Part shown: piece by piece, positions 46,088-54,956 of the stretch
Layout: each line of letters begins with the position of its first letter
Position numbering within the stretch: position 1 is the stretch's first letter
Assembly: GCA_964572965.1 (NCBI GenBank)
Contig: CAZNHL010000002.1
Coordinates: 1-64,000, forward strand
Direction of reading: 5' to 3'
From: CAZNHL01 sp964572965
Lineage (GTDB): Bacteria > Bacteroidota > Bacteroidia > Cytophagales > UBA9547
Length of the DNA stretch: 64,000 bases
Translations under genes and position numbers: made by a program
Notes under the pieces: model-generated
What the model saw: the letters and a program-made list of their open reading frames with translations, nothing else
Databases searched by the model: none
What the model was told of the DNA's origin: nothing

Positions 46088-46825
46088 TTAAATAACCTTA
46101 GCTTCATTTTTGAGCAACTCTACCAGTTTTTCTGGTTCAGAAGCATCAATCAGTTTTACACCGCTTTTAGCCGGTGGTAACTGATAGTTTACTACCACTG
46201 TTTTATCTGACGAACCAACAGGCTCAATAACTGCCAATGGTTTTGTTCGTGCTGTCATAATACCTTTCATGTTTGGTATTTTCCATTCGGCAATAGGTTC
46301 CTGACAACCTGCAACGAATGGCAATGGCAATTCCAGCACCTCTTTACCACCTTCTATCTCTTTATAAACAGTAGCTTTTCCACCATTTAAGTCAAGCTTC
46401 ATTACCGGAGTAACACAAGGCCAGCCTAGTAACTCTGCTACGATGCCATGAACAACGCCACCATTAAAATCAATAGACTCACGTCCCATTAATATCAGGT
46501 CGAAGTTTTTATCTTTTGCATAAGCAACAATTTGTTCTGCAACAAAGAAAGCATCTTTGGGAAAAGCATTCACCCTCACTGCATCATCTGCACCAATTGC
46601 CAGGGCTTTTCTGATAATTGCCTCAGTATCTGCTTCCCCAACATTGAAAACAGTTACATCTGCTCCCTGAGCTTCTTTAATTTCTACCGCACGTGCCAAC
46701 GCATATTCATCGTATGGCCCAATTACAAACTGTACACCCGCTCCGTTGAACTTAGTATCGTTATCTGTAAATGAAATTTTTGAGGTTGTGTCAGGCACCT
46801 GACCAATGCAAACGAGTATTTTCAT
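46088..46825 (-). CDS. etfB: Electron transfer flavoprotein beta subunit
   Basis: 245 residues, full length. AMP-binding beta subunit: KILVCIGQVPDT start, GPYDEYALARAVEIKE, GRESIDFNGG and the recognition-loop region VTPVMKLDLNGG. It forms the heterodimer with EtfA encoded directly downstream. Divergent from the TPR gene at 46943. Confidence 0.97.
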   Translation of the reverse strand: MKILVCIGQVPDTTSKISFTDNDTKFNGAGVQFVIGPYDEYALARAVEIKEAQGADVTVFNVGEADTEAIIRKALAIGADDAVRVNAFPKDAFFVAEQIVAYAKDKNFDLILMGRESIDFNGGVVHGIVAELLGWPCVTPVMKLDLNGGKATVYKEIEGGKEVLELPLPFVAGCQEPIAEWKIPNMKGIMTARTKPLAVIEPVGSSDKTVVVNYQLPPAKSGVKLIDASEPEKLVELLKNEAKVI

Positions 46826-46942
46826 GACAAAAAATTTATACGTTATTTTACTGAAAACTTATCTTTGGGTTACAAAAAACGACGGTTTTAGATAATAAAC
46901 CCTCAATTATAATTTTTACTCTGAAGCCTTATATTATAAAAG

Positions 46943-47266
46943 ATGCAAAACCGCCTTCAATTATTGTACCAGTTTCTCGAAGAGGATCCCAAAGATCCCT
47001 TCAATATCTATGCGCTGGCAACAGAGCTTTTGAAAACTAACGAGCAGGAAGCCTGGAAATTTTACAACCAGTTACTTACTGAACATGAAAATTATGTGGC
47101 GACTTACTACCACGCAGCCAAATTACAGGAAATTTTCCGCAATAAAACAGCTGCCGAAGAAATCTATCAAAAAGGGATGGTTATAGCTAAAACTGTGGGA
47201 GACTCAAAAGCCTTTACAGAACTCCAGAGGGCTTACAATAACTTCTTGTATGAGGATGATGAATAA
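46943..47266 (+). CDS. Small tetratricopeptide-repeat protein
   Basis: 107 residues, cytoplasmic. About two and a half TPR-like helix pairs are visible (DPFNIYALATELLKTNEQEAW, YVATYYHAAKLQEIF, AEEIYQKGMVIAK). The role is probably protein-protein contact; partner unknown. Conserved-looking small Bacteroidota gene, divergent from etfBA and ended by a 21-bp stem terminator. Confidence 0.8.
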   Translation: MQNRLQLLYQFLEEDPKDPFNIYALATELLKTNEQEAWKFYNQLLTEHENYVATYYHAAKLQEIFRNKTAAEEIYQKGMVIAKTVGDSKAFTELQRAYNNFLYEDDE

Positions 47267-47280
47267 GAAGGGATTAAAAA

Positions 47281-47330
47281 AATTAAAGATTTGAAGATTA
47301 TAAAATTTCATAATCTTCAAATCTTTAATT
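47281..47330. terminator. Bidirectional terminator, 21-bp perfect stem
   Basis: Arms 47281-47301 and 47310-47330 are perfectly complementary with an 8-base loop. It lies between the TPR gene and the convergent desaturase gene. Confidence 0.88.
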
Positions 47331-47342
47331 GCGATAGCTATA

Positions 47343-48467
47343 TTATGCTGATGCTGTTTCTTTCAGGTGATTAACGTGCGATTTTACGGCACTCATGAAT
47401 GTTGGGAATTCATGATACTCAACATTCATATCAAAACATACTTCTTTAACGATCTTGTTAATAGCCGGATAATGGACATGGCTTATTTTAGGAAACAGGT
47501 GGTGTTCAACCTGAAAATTCAAGCCACCTACATACCAGGTAATAAAGGCATTATTGGTTGCGAAGTTTGCCGTTGTCTTTAGCTGATGCACAGCCCACTC
47601 GTCCGCTATTTTTTCTCCTTGTAAATGACTGTCCGTAAATTCAGTTTCTTCAACTACGTGAGCCAACTGGAATACTACAGATAAAGTAAGCCCCAATACA
47701 AAGTGAAAAACGAAGAAACCTAACCATGTTGCACCCCAACCCCAAAAATAAGCAGGGAGAGCCAGATATAAACCTAAATAAGCTACTTTAGTCACCCAGA
47801 AAATGACATGATCAGTAACAGTGATATTGGCTATTTTGAAGTTCCCTACTTTACCCGGAAAATATTTCATATAATCGAGCAAAAACACCCACAGCATAGA
47901 TGACAGGCCATAAACCAGAAAACAATAGATATGCTGGAATTTATGAAATGCATAACGAGGTTGTAAATGGTTAAGGCGCAGAACAGGCAATTGAGCAATG
48001 TCCTGATCGTGTCCTTCAATGTTTGTATAAGTATGATGAATGATGTTGTGCTTATTTTTCCAAAGCAAGGCATCACCTCCAAGGATATTGATACAATAAG
48101 CTGCTGCTGTATTCACAAATTTACTATCGGAGAAACTTCCATGGGAGCCATCATGCATGATATTGAAGCCAATAGCTGCTGCAGCAAAACCAAGATAAGC
48201 ACAAATCAGCAATGCCGCCCACCCTGGCAGAGCCATAAAAACAACAGCCACATAACCCGCAATGAATGTACTTATGAAGAATATCGCCTTAATAAACAGC
48301 GACGAATTACCCGTACTTTCAATGCCCTCCTTTATGAAATAAGCCTTAGTCCGCTTTTTCAATTCAGACATTACAGGACTACCGGCATTGGTAAAATTTA
48401 CCCTGTCGATTGAATCAGAGGATTTAACAGTCTTTTCCACTATTTGTTTTTCCACAACAACTTCCAT
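47343..48467 (-). CDS. Membrane fatty acid desaturase (acyl-lipid/acyl-CoA type)
   Basis: About 374 residues from ATG 48467. Three histidine boxes bind the di-iron centre: HDGSHG, HHTYTN (with GHDQD after it) and QVEHHLFP. Four or so membrane helices surround them. The HHTYTN and QVEHH boxes fit the front-end/linoleoyl-CoA-type desaturases, but no fused cytochrome b5 domain is present. It introduces a double bond into membrane fatty acids using O2. Alone on its transcript, ended by a bidirectional terminator. Confidence 0.93.
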   Translation of the reverse strand: MEVVVEKQIVEKTVKSSDSIDRVNFTNAGSPVMSELKKRTKAYFIKEGIESTGNSSLFIKAIFFISTFIAGYVAVVFMALPGWAALLICAYLGFAAAAIGFNIMHDGSHGSFSDSKFVNTAAAYCINILGGDALLWKNKHNIIHHTYTNIEGHDQDIAQLPVLRLNHLQPRYAFHKFQHIYCFLVYGLSSMLWVFLLDYMKYFPGKVGNFKIANITVTDHVIFWVTKVAYLGLYLALPAYFWGWGATWLGFFVFHFVLGLTLSVVFQLAHVVEETEFTDSHLQGEKIADEWAVHQLKTTANFATNNAFITWYVGGLNFQVEHHLFPKISHVHYPAINKIVKEVCFDMNVEYHEFPTFMSAVKSHVNHLKETASA

Positions 48468-48639
48468 GCACAATTACTTAAAATAGCAAATTTTGAACAA
48501 AATTAGGGATGTGTGAACAAGCTTGATCCAACTTTATCAACGAAGGGAGAGATTCTAAATTCTTTACAAACGACTTCTTTTCAGACATCACTATTTGTAA
48601 AGTTCGTCAATAATTATGATCAAAACAAGGTCTGTCAAA

Positions 48640-49257
48640 TTACCGGATAATCTTACTGATACCAATCAGGTAATTAAAGGTATTAATGCCATGGTTCGGC
48701 CAGTGGGTTTCTGCATTTGAAATATGTCTTATTTTAAATCCAAAATTAATTGCCCATGTTTCTGTTGGATATAAGATAGTGCCTATACCCAGATTATCTG
48801 AAAAAAGGAATCCCTGAGACTGAACAGATGTATAGGCACTCATATAATGAGGACCAACCGACATAAGAGTATACACAGAAATGGCTTTAGTTATCGGATA
48901 GCTATACTGAATTCCAACATTTGCCCCAAATTCATAATTCCACTCATTGCCTTCAGGTTTTCTTATAACCACCGGATTAAACTGAGGTTCAAAAAACAAA
49001 GTAAATGTGCCGGGGATCACCTTTTTCAATTTCGATTTAAATGGTGTCATTCCTAATCTGACAATTAAAAAAATGGGGCAATATTGGCCTTCCGGCAAGT
49101 TAGTACTATCCAAACCGGCACCATATCCGACAAAAATTCCTTTTTCAGTAAAAAAAGGTTTTTTAGGGTTCGTTTTAACACTATTTTCCTGGGCACCAGC
49201 AATAAAGCACAAAAACAAGAAAGGGAGTATAATGTATTTCCTAAAAATAAATTCCAT
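48640..49257 (-). CDS. PagL-like lipid A deacylase / acyloxyacyl hydrolase
   Basis: 205 residues with a signal peptide (ending IAGAQ). An eight-stranded barrel whose C-terminal region FGFKIRHISNAETHWPN-like holds the His-Ser pair of PagL (RHISNA, then PNHGIN). PagL removes the 3-O acyl chain of lipid A at the outer membrane. Its start overlaps the upstream outer-membrane gene by 17 bases, so it closes the six-gene operon led by yggS. Confidence 0.82.
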   Translation of the reverse strand: MEFIFRKYIILPFLFLCFIAGAQENSVKTNPKKPFFTEKGIFVGYGAGLDSTNLPEGQYCPIFLIVRLGMTPFKSKLKKVIPGTFTLFFEPQFNPVVIRKPEGNEWNYEFGANVGIQYSYPITKAISVYTLMSVGPHYMSAYTSVQSQGFLFSDNLGIGTILYPTETWAINFGFKIRHISNAETHWPNHGINTFNYLIGISKIIR

Positions 49258-49978
49258 AAAATATTCTTAAAGACCAGATCCCACTGTACAAATCAAATCT
49301 ATCTCCACGAAACGGATCAGGTATCATCTCCCATCTCACCCCCACTGTTTTTTTATTACTAAGGAAATAATTACCAACTACACGTATCTGAACAGCTGAA
49401 GGTTCTGCAATAGAAGCAATCAGCCCAATAAACCTGTTTCTCGTTGAAACGGTACCCGCTTCCAACATATATCTTTTATATCGGTACTTCAGCAGAATGG
49501 CTGACCCAGAGGTACTTTGAGAGACATTATCTTTTCCGAATTCAAGCAATATGAGGTTAAACCCTAATTCTTTGTCCTTATTAAACTTATAAATAAGGCC
49601 TAAACCTAAATCAAAACGATAGTTTAACCACAAATTACCCGTACCACTTGAAAACTGAGAAGACAAATAACCAGTACCTGCTTCTGCAGAAAACACATCA
49701 GCAATCAAAAACTTTTTAGTAGTGTCCTGAAACAATGCGGCTATAGAAGTCTGAATTCTTCCGGAAACACCAATTGCCTTATTAGAATAATAATTATCAG
49801 GCCAATCTTCCTTGATAGCTGTAGTGTCAGCAAAGGTTGTATAATCTGCCTGGCGCATATCCAGACCCAAATCCATTGCATAAAAACCCATTTTGCCAAA
49901 AGACTTATTCTGAGCAAAACCCGGTAGGTCTGACAAGAAGAGGAGGATTAATAAAACCGAATGGAATAAGTTTCTCAT
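49241..49978 (-). CDS. Putative outer-membrane beta-barrel protein
   Basis: 245 residues, signal peptide 1-22 (ending PGFAQ), then alternating beta strands (NLWLNYRFDLGLGLIYKF, ILLKYRYKRYMLEAG) and a closing aromatic strand (LRIFYGIYF). No family recognised. It directly abuts DUF3050 (no gap) and overlaps the PagL-like gene by 17 bases, so it may work with the lipid A enzyme. Confidence 0.7.
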   Translation of the reverse strand: MRNLFHSVLLILLFLSDLPGFAQNKSFGKMGFYAMDLGLDMRQADYTTFADTTAIKEDWPDNYYSNKAIGVSGRIQTSIAALFQDTTKKFLIADVFSAEAGTGYLSSQFSSGTGNLWLNYRFDLGLGLIYKFNKDKELGFNLILLEFGKDNVSQSTSGSAILLKYRYKRYMLEAGTVSTRNRFIGLIASIAEPSAVQIRVVGNYFLSNKKTVGVRWEMIPDPFRGDRFDLYSGIWSLRIFYGIYF

Positions 49979-50758
49979 CTAATTTAACACAGCCTGTTGC
50001 AATTCCGTTAATACGCCATCCCAAAGTGCAATCCTGCTTTTAATAGCCGCTATTACAGCAATTTCAGCTTCAGCCCATTTATTCTCATCGTCTCCACAAA
50101 TTTCTGCCAGCATTTCAAGAGCCAATGGTGTATGATGATCACCATCAACTTCAATATGGCGTTCCAGGTAGTATTTCAGAATAGAAACTTGTCCTCCTGT
50201 TTTTACATCCAGGTCACTTACCAATTGAAGAAACATCTCCGGAATAAGGTCTTCTCTCCCAAAAGTGAATACCGCTGCAATATTGTGGAGCTTTCCTGTA
50301 GCAATTGTATCAAATGTAAAATTAACAAACTGCCTGATTGAAGCGTCTGAAACAGCTTTACTTAGAGCACCGGCTACATCATAAGTTTCAAGAGCTGCAA
50401 TAAAAGCATCAAGTTCAGAACTATCGCTTCCTGCCTGAACCATCGCTCTCTGATAAAGCTCGAAATGACTGATTCTGTTTCCCTGCTCATCAATATCACT
50501 CTCCTCTCCTACTACAATTTCATTGATCAGATAACGGGTATTAGCACTTCCAACAGGTTTCCATGGTAAATTGATACATGTAAGGTCGCGTTGTAATGCT
50601 TTTAACAGAGACATAAAGTCCCATGTAGCAAATACATGAAACCTCATAAATATCTGCACATCACCCAAAGTATTGATAGAGCGGTACAGCGGGTGCTTAA
50701 GCAACTCCTCTCTGACAGGTGCAATACGTTCCTGAAGTCTTTTTATATATTCAGACAT
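49979..50758 (-). CDS. DUF3050 family protein (heme-oxygenase-like fold)
   Basis: 259 residues, soluble. The start HPLYRSINTLGDVQIFMRFHVFATWDFM and the later block EVDGDHHTPLALEML identify DUF3050, all-helical, with conserved histidines and acids that could bind a di-metal centre as in heme-oxygenase-like oxidases. No function is established. 6 bases after proC and immediately before the outer-membrane gene. Confidence 0.9.
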   Translation of the reverse strand: MSEYIKRLQERIAPVREELLKHPLYRSINTLGDVQIFMRFHVFATWDFMSLLKALQRDLTCINLPWKPVGSANTRYLINEIVVGEESDIDEQGNRISHFELYQRAMVQAGSDSSELDAFIAALETYDVAGALSKAVSDASIRQFVNFTFDTIATGKLHNIAAVFTFGREDLIPEMFLQLVSDLDVKTGGQVSILKYYLERHIEVDGDHHTPLALEMLAEICGDDENKWAEAEIAVIAAIKSRIALWDGVLTELQQAVLN

Positions 50759-50764
50759 AAATTC

Positions 50765-51568
50765 CTATTTCGACAACTCTTTTGCTCTTGACTCTGCAGC
50801 TTTTAATGCTTCTGAAATAATATCAGACAAACCTTTTTCAGAAAACTTATTTAATGCTGCTTCGGTTGTTCCTCCTTTTGATTTTACTGCACCAATCAGC
50901 TCGTCCAAAGATTTATCTGCGTTATTCATCAAATGATAAGCACCAAGCATGGTTTGTTTTACCAGCAATGCAGCCATCCCTTCTTCCATTCCCATTTGCT
51001 TACCGGCATCAATCATTGACTTAACAATGTAATAAAAATAAGCAGGACCACTGCCGCTCAATGCAGTTACTGCATCAAGAAGGCTTTCATCATCAAGGAA
51101 TACTTCCCGCCCTGTAGTACTTAACAATTTTTCAGCTTTACGGATATGTTCTGTACTCACTTCATTCGCTGCGGCAAAACCTGTAATACCCATACCTATC
51201 TGAGCAGGCGTATTAGGCATAGCACGTACAACTGACTTATGGTTTAAAGTAGTCTGAAGCTTTTCGATGGTAATACCTGCCATTACCGAAATGACCAATT
51301 GGTTTGGTTGCAATGTTTTAGATAAAGCCTCTGTTACATTGCCATAGTCCTGCGGTTTCACTGCAATTACAACAATATCTGTTGTAGCAGGAATTGCTTC
51401 AATTGACTCTATAATCGTCCCGATATCCAAATCAGAGGGCTGTCCTGCAACTGTAGATCTTTTTTTTACCAATAACAAACCAGCCTTATTCACCAATTCA
51501 TATTTCAACACCGCACGGGCATAAGTAAGGCCCATGTTACCACAGCCTACAATGGCAATATTCATCAT
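50765..51568 (-). CDS. proC: Pyrroline-5-carboxylate reductase
   Basis: 267 residues, full length. NADPH-binding GCGNMG at the N-terminus and the substrate site ALSGSGPAYFYYIVKSMIDAG; ends the proline pathway by reducing P5C to proline. Two neighbouring ATG codons (51568 and 51565) are both possible. Located with yggS and DUF423 in the same order seen in many Gram-negative genomes, 2 bases after DUF423. Confidence 0.96.
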   Translation of the reverse strand: MMNIAIVGCGNMGLTYARAVLKYELVNKAGLLLVKKRSTVAGQPSDLDIGTIIESIEAIPATTDIVVIAVKPQDYGNVTEALSKTLQPNQLVISVMAGITIEKLQTTLNHKSVVRAMPNTPAQIGMGITGFAAANEVSTEHIRKAEKLLSTTGREVFLDDESLLDAVTALSGSGPAYFYYIVKSMIDAGKQMGMEEGMAALLVKQTMLGAYHLMNNADKSLDELIGAVKSKGGTTEAALNKFSEKGLSDIISEALKAAESRAKELSK

Positions 51569-51570
51569 AA

Positions 51571-51948
51571 CTATAATTGTGATTTATAAACAGAAACAAA
51601 TAACAGGATCCAGCCAACAATAAAGAACAAACCTCCGATTGGTGTTACGGCTCCCCATTTAGTTACACCTGTCAGGCAAAGAATATACAAAGACCCTGAA
51701 AAAACCAACATTCCTCCTACCATTGCCCAGCCTGCCCAATCCAGCAACCTGTCCTGAATTTTAAACATTAATAACGCAATTGCAAACAGTGCTAGTGTAT
51801 GATAGAACTGATATTTTACAGCTGTTTCGAATGTATCCATACGTCCGGCTTCTTCTAAAACCTTTTTAAGCCCATGAGCGCCAAAAGCCCCAATGGCTAC
51901 TGACAATGCACCGAATGCCGATGCCAATAACAAGAATATCTTTTGCAT
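51571..51948 (-). CDS. DUF423 (YgdD-like) membrane protein
   Basis: 125 residues, four membrane helices. The start LASAFGALSVAIGAFGAHGLKK and the end TPIGGLFFIVGW are standard DUF423. Role unknown. It lies 2 bases before proC and 20 bases after yggS. Confidence 0.9.
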   Translation of the reverse strand: MQKIFLLLASAFGALSVAIGAFGAHGLKKVLEEAGRMDTFETAVKYQFYHTLALFAIALLMFKIQDRLLDWAGWAMVGGMLVFSGSLYILCLTGVTKWGAVTPIGGLFFIVGWILLFVSVYKSQL

Positions 51949-51968
51949 AAAACTTTAAATTTATATAA

Positions 51969-52634
51969 CTATCTGTATCCAAATATGGCACTACCAACTC
52001 TTATATAAGTACTTCCTGCTTCAATGGCGAGGTCATAATCGCTGCTCATACCCATCGACAGCTCCTGCATACAAATATTTCCTCCTGTAAAATTAACTGC
52101 GATTTGATCAAAAACAGCTTTTAATTTTCTGAATTCAGCACCTATCTTATCGCGATCATCAGTATTGGTAGCCATGCCCATTAAACCAACAATATTTACA
52201 TGGGTAAATTCTTCGAAAACCTTCGCTTTCAGGGCTTCAACAAGCTCTGCTTCATCAAAACCAAACTTAGTATCTTCATCAGCTATAAATACCTGAAGCA
52301 AACAATTTACCGGTCTGTTAATTTTTACAGCCTGTTTGTTAATTTCCTTTAAAAGGCTCAGACTGTCTACCGAATGGATCAAGTGGACAAAAGGAACAAT
52401 GTATTTTACCTTATTTGACTGTAAATGGCCTATCATGTGCCATTCAATGTCCTTTGGCATTTGCTCATATTTATCGACAAGCTCCTGAACTTTATTCTCT
52501 CCAAAACGCTTAAATCCGGTATTGTATGCTTCAAACAGCTTTGTTACAGGATGAGTTTTAGTTACTGCAATAAGTTTACACGAGGTATTCTCTAATTTAC
52601 CGAGCAGATTTTCTAGATTTGTCTTTACAGACAT
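51969..52634 (-). CDS. YggS-type pyridoxal-phosphate homeostasis protein
   Basis: 221 residues of the PLPBP/YggS family. PLP is bound to Lys26 in LIAVTKTHPV; further blocks are FGENKVQEL, WHMIGHLQSNK and LSMGMSSDYDLAIEAGST. It regulates vitamin B6 pools. First gene of a six-gene operon with DUF423, proC, DUF3050, an outer-membrane protein and PagL-like. A TAACTTTG box 16-30 bases before the start resembles the -7 element, but the -33 partner is missing. Confidence 0.95.
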   Translation of the reverse strand: MSVKTNLENLLGKLENTSCKLIAVTKTHPVTKLFEAYNTGFKRFGENKVQELVDKYEQMPKDIEWHMIGHLQSNKVKYIVPFVHLIHSVDSLSLLKEINKQAVKINRPVNCLLQVFIADEDTKFGFDEAELVEALKAKVFEEFTHVNIVGLMGMATNTDDRDKIGAEFRKLKAVFDQIAVNFTGGNICMQELSMGMSSDYDLAIEAGSTYIRVGSAIFGYR

Positions 52635-52760
52635 AAATATTGAAGATTATTTAATTTCAAAGTTAAGTTGTTTGACGCAGATTTGATTATTTTTCTACCT
52701 TTAATAGATAATATTTTTAACCTCGTTCATTAGGTATTATTTTAATGACAGATTTCAGAC

Positions 52761-54323
52761 ATGGCAATACTAGGTGCTTTATTAAAAAAGGGGATTAAGA
52801 TTGGGAAAAGCATAGAGAAGAAAAAGCCAAAGCCTGCTCTTCTTCAAAAACGCGTATTGAAAAAACTGCTCAATAAAGCCGAAGACACACAATTCGGAAA
52901 TAAATTCAGGTTTTCCACTATTTTGAAAAAATTCAGTATTCTTACCTCTGCAAAGGACAAAAAAGCATTTTACAGAGCGTTTAAAGAGACTGTCCCAACC
53001 TATAATTACAATACTATTTTTAACGAATGGTGGCATAAAGAACTTGCTGATCAGGAAGATGTAACATGGCCTGGCAAAGTGAAATATTTTGCCCTCAGCT
53101 CCGGGACATCCGAGGCTTCAACAAAGCATATTCCTATTACCAAGGATATGATGAAGCAAATCAAATCAACAAGTCGCCGACAGATTTTACAGCTGGCCAA
53201 TTACGACCTTCCCAAAGAATTGTTTGAGAAAAGGATTCTGATGCTTGGAGGTAGTACCCATTTAAATAACCAAGGTTCTTATTTCGAAGGAGACTTAAGC
53301 GGCATCAGCGCTTCTCAATTACCTTTCTGGTTTCAACACTTCTATAAACCGGGAAAAAAAATTGCAGAAACAAGAGACTGGACCCAAAAACTTGAAGAGA
53401 TTACTCTAAACGCAAAAAACTGGGACATTGGTTATATCGTTGGGGTGCCTGCATGGATACAGATTTTGATGGAAAAAATCATTGCGCACTACCAGCTGAA
53501 CAATATTCACGAAATATGGCCAAACCTGGATGTTTATTGTCATGGCGGGGTTTCTTTTGAACCTTATAGAAAAAGCTTCGAAAAGCTGCTTGGCAGACCT
53601 ATTAAGTATATAGAAACCTATTTGGCTTCAGAAGGCTTCCTGGCTTTCCAAACGCACCCGGAAAGGCGCTCAATGCGCTTAGTATTGAATAACGGAATTT
53701 TCTTCGAGTTTGTCCCTTTTACCGACCTCAACTTTAACGGAGAAGGAGAATTGGTAGACAATCCGGAAACTCTTATGATTGACGAGGTTGAAGCAAATAA
53801 AGATTATGCAATTTTGATTTCAACCTGCGCAGGAGCCTGGCGTTACCTTATAGGCGATGTGATCAGATTTACAGATGTTGAACGAAGTGAGATTGTGATC
53901 ACTGGCCGTACCAAGCATTACCTAAGTTTATGCGGAGAACATTTATCTGTTGACAACATGAATAAAGCCATTCAGCTTGTTACGGATGAATTTAACATAG
54001 AAATTAATGAATTTGCGGTAGCGGGTATCCCTTATAAAGGGATGTTTGCCCATAAATGGTTTATTGGAACAGAAGACAAAATTGATCCTCTTAAACTAAA
54101 AGAACGCCTTGATTACCATTTATGTATCCTTAATGACGATTATAAAGTCGAACGAATAGCCGCGTTAAAAGATGTTATAGTAGAAGTTCTGCCAACAAGT
54201 ATTTTTTACGACTGGATGCGCTCCCGGGGAAAAGAAGGAGGCCAAAATAAATTCCCCCGAGTGTTAAAAAAAGGAATGCTTGAAGAATGGGAAAGTTATA
54301 TTAAAACACAAAACCAGAAATAG
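52761..54323 (+). CDS. GH3 auxin-responsive-promoter family acyl-acid-amide synthetase-like protein
   Basis: 520 residues of the GH3 family, an ANL-type adenylating enzyme (plants use it to couple auxin or jasmonate to amino acids). Motifs: LSSGTSEASTKHIPIT (phosphate loop), YIETYLASEGF and YLIGDVIRFTD, ending in the C-terminal cap domain. It is a frequent gene in Bacteroidota, but the bacterial substrate is not known. It starts 4 bases before a LysE-type exporter, which suggests that the product or a related amino acid derivative may be exported. Confidence 0.92.
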   Translation: MAILGALLKKGIKIGKSIEKKKPKPALLQKRVLKKLLNKAEDTQFGNKFRFSTILKKFSILTSAKDKKAFYRAFKETVPTYNYNTIFNEWWHKELADQEDVTWPGKVKYFALSSGTSEASTKHIPITKDMMKQIKSTSRRQILQLANYDLPKELFEKRILMLGGSTHLNNQGSYFEGDLSGISASQLPFWFQHFYKPGKKIAETRDWTQKLEEITLNAKNWDIGYIVGVPAWIQILMEKIIAHYQLNNIHEIWPNLDVYCHGGVSFEPYRKSFEKLLGRPIKYIETYLASEGFLAFQTHPERRSMRLVLNNGIFFEFVPFTDLNFNGEGELVDNPETLMIDEVEANKDYAILISTCAGAWRYLIGDVIRFTDVERSEIVITGRTKHYLSLCGEHLSVDNMNKAIQLVTDEFNIEINEFAVAGIPYKGMFAHKWFIGTEDKIDPLKLKERLDYHLCILNDDYKVERIAALKDVIVEVLPTSIFYDWMRSRGKEGGQNKFPRVLKKGMLEEWESYIKTQNQK

Positions 54324-54326
54324 TTC

Positions 54327-54956
54327 ATGCTCAAGGCCATTTTAGAAGGCGTTATGATGGGCATGTTTCTTGCCCTCCTTATTGGCCCTGTTTTCTTTTC
54401 TTTGTTAAGAACAAGCCTTAACAAAGGTTTTGCCTGGGGAGCTATGTTTGCTATTGGGATTGCTTTAAGTGATATCATTTATATCGTTATCACTTATACG
54501 GGGATCTCACAACTTATCAATAATGAAAATTTTAAACAAGGTTTAGGATTGATAGGCGGTGCTATCATGATCATATTTGGCCTAGCTTATATCCTAAAAA
54601 AGAGTAAAACGTCCTCAAGCGAAACAGAAATCCCTGATGCTAAAGACAAAATGCTCTACATTTTGAAAGGAATGGGCATGAATGCTATCAGTCCGGCTGT
54701 TCCATTCTTTTGGATCGGTGTGGTTGGGTTTGTAACACTGGAAGCCAAGTTAAAAGGATCTGAAGTAATGGTCTTTTACATTTTTGTCATTACAACGACT
54801 TTTCTTACTGACTTATCAAAAGCTTACCTCGCCAATAAGCTTAGTCATATCATTAACGACAAATTTATTCATAAGCTGAATATTGCCGCCGGCATTGGTC
54901 TCCTCATTTTCGGAGTAAAGCTGTTATATGAAGTTGCAAGAAATTTTATAGCCTAG
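54327..54956 (+). CDS. LysE family translocator
   Basis: 209 residues, about six membrane helices, start MLKAILEGVMMGMFLALLIGPVFFSLL and later GMGMNAISPAVPFFWIGV, matching the LysE/RhtB exporter family. It exports amino acids or related small molecules across the inner membrane. 3 bases after the GH3-like gene, overlapping the convergent VWA gene by 4 bases. Confidence 0.9.
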   Translation: MLKAILEGVMMGMFLALLIGPVFFSLLRTSLNKGFAWGAMFAIGIALSDIIYIVITYTGISQLINNENFKQGLGLIGGAIMIIFGLAYILKKSKTSSSETEIPDAKDKMLYILKGMGMNAISPAVPFFWIGVVGFVTLEAKLKGSEVMVFYIFVITTTFLTDLSKAYLANKLSHIINDKFIHKLNIAAGIGLLIFGVKLLYEVARNFIA

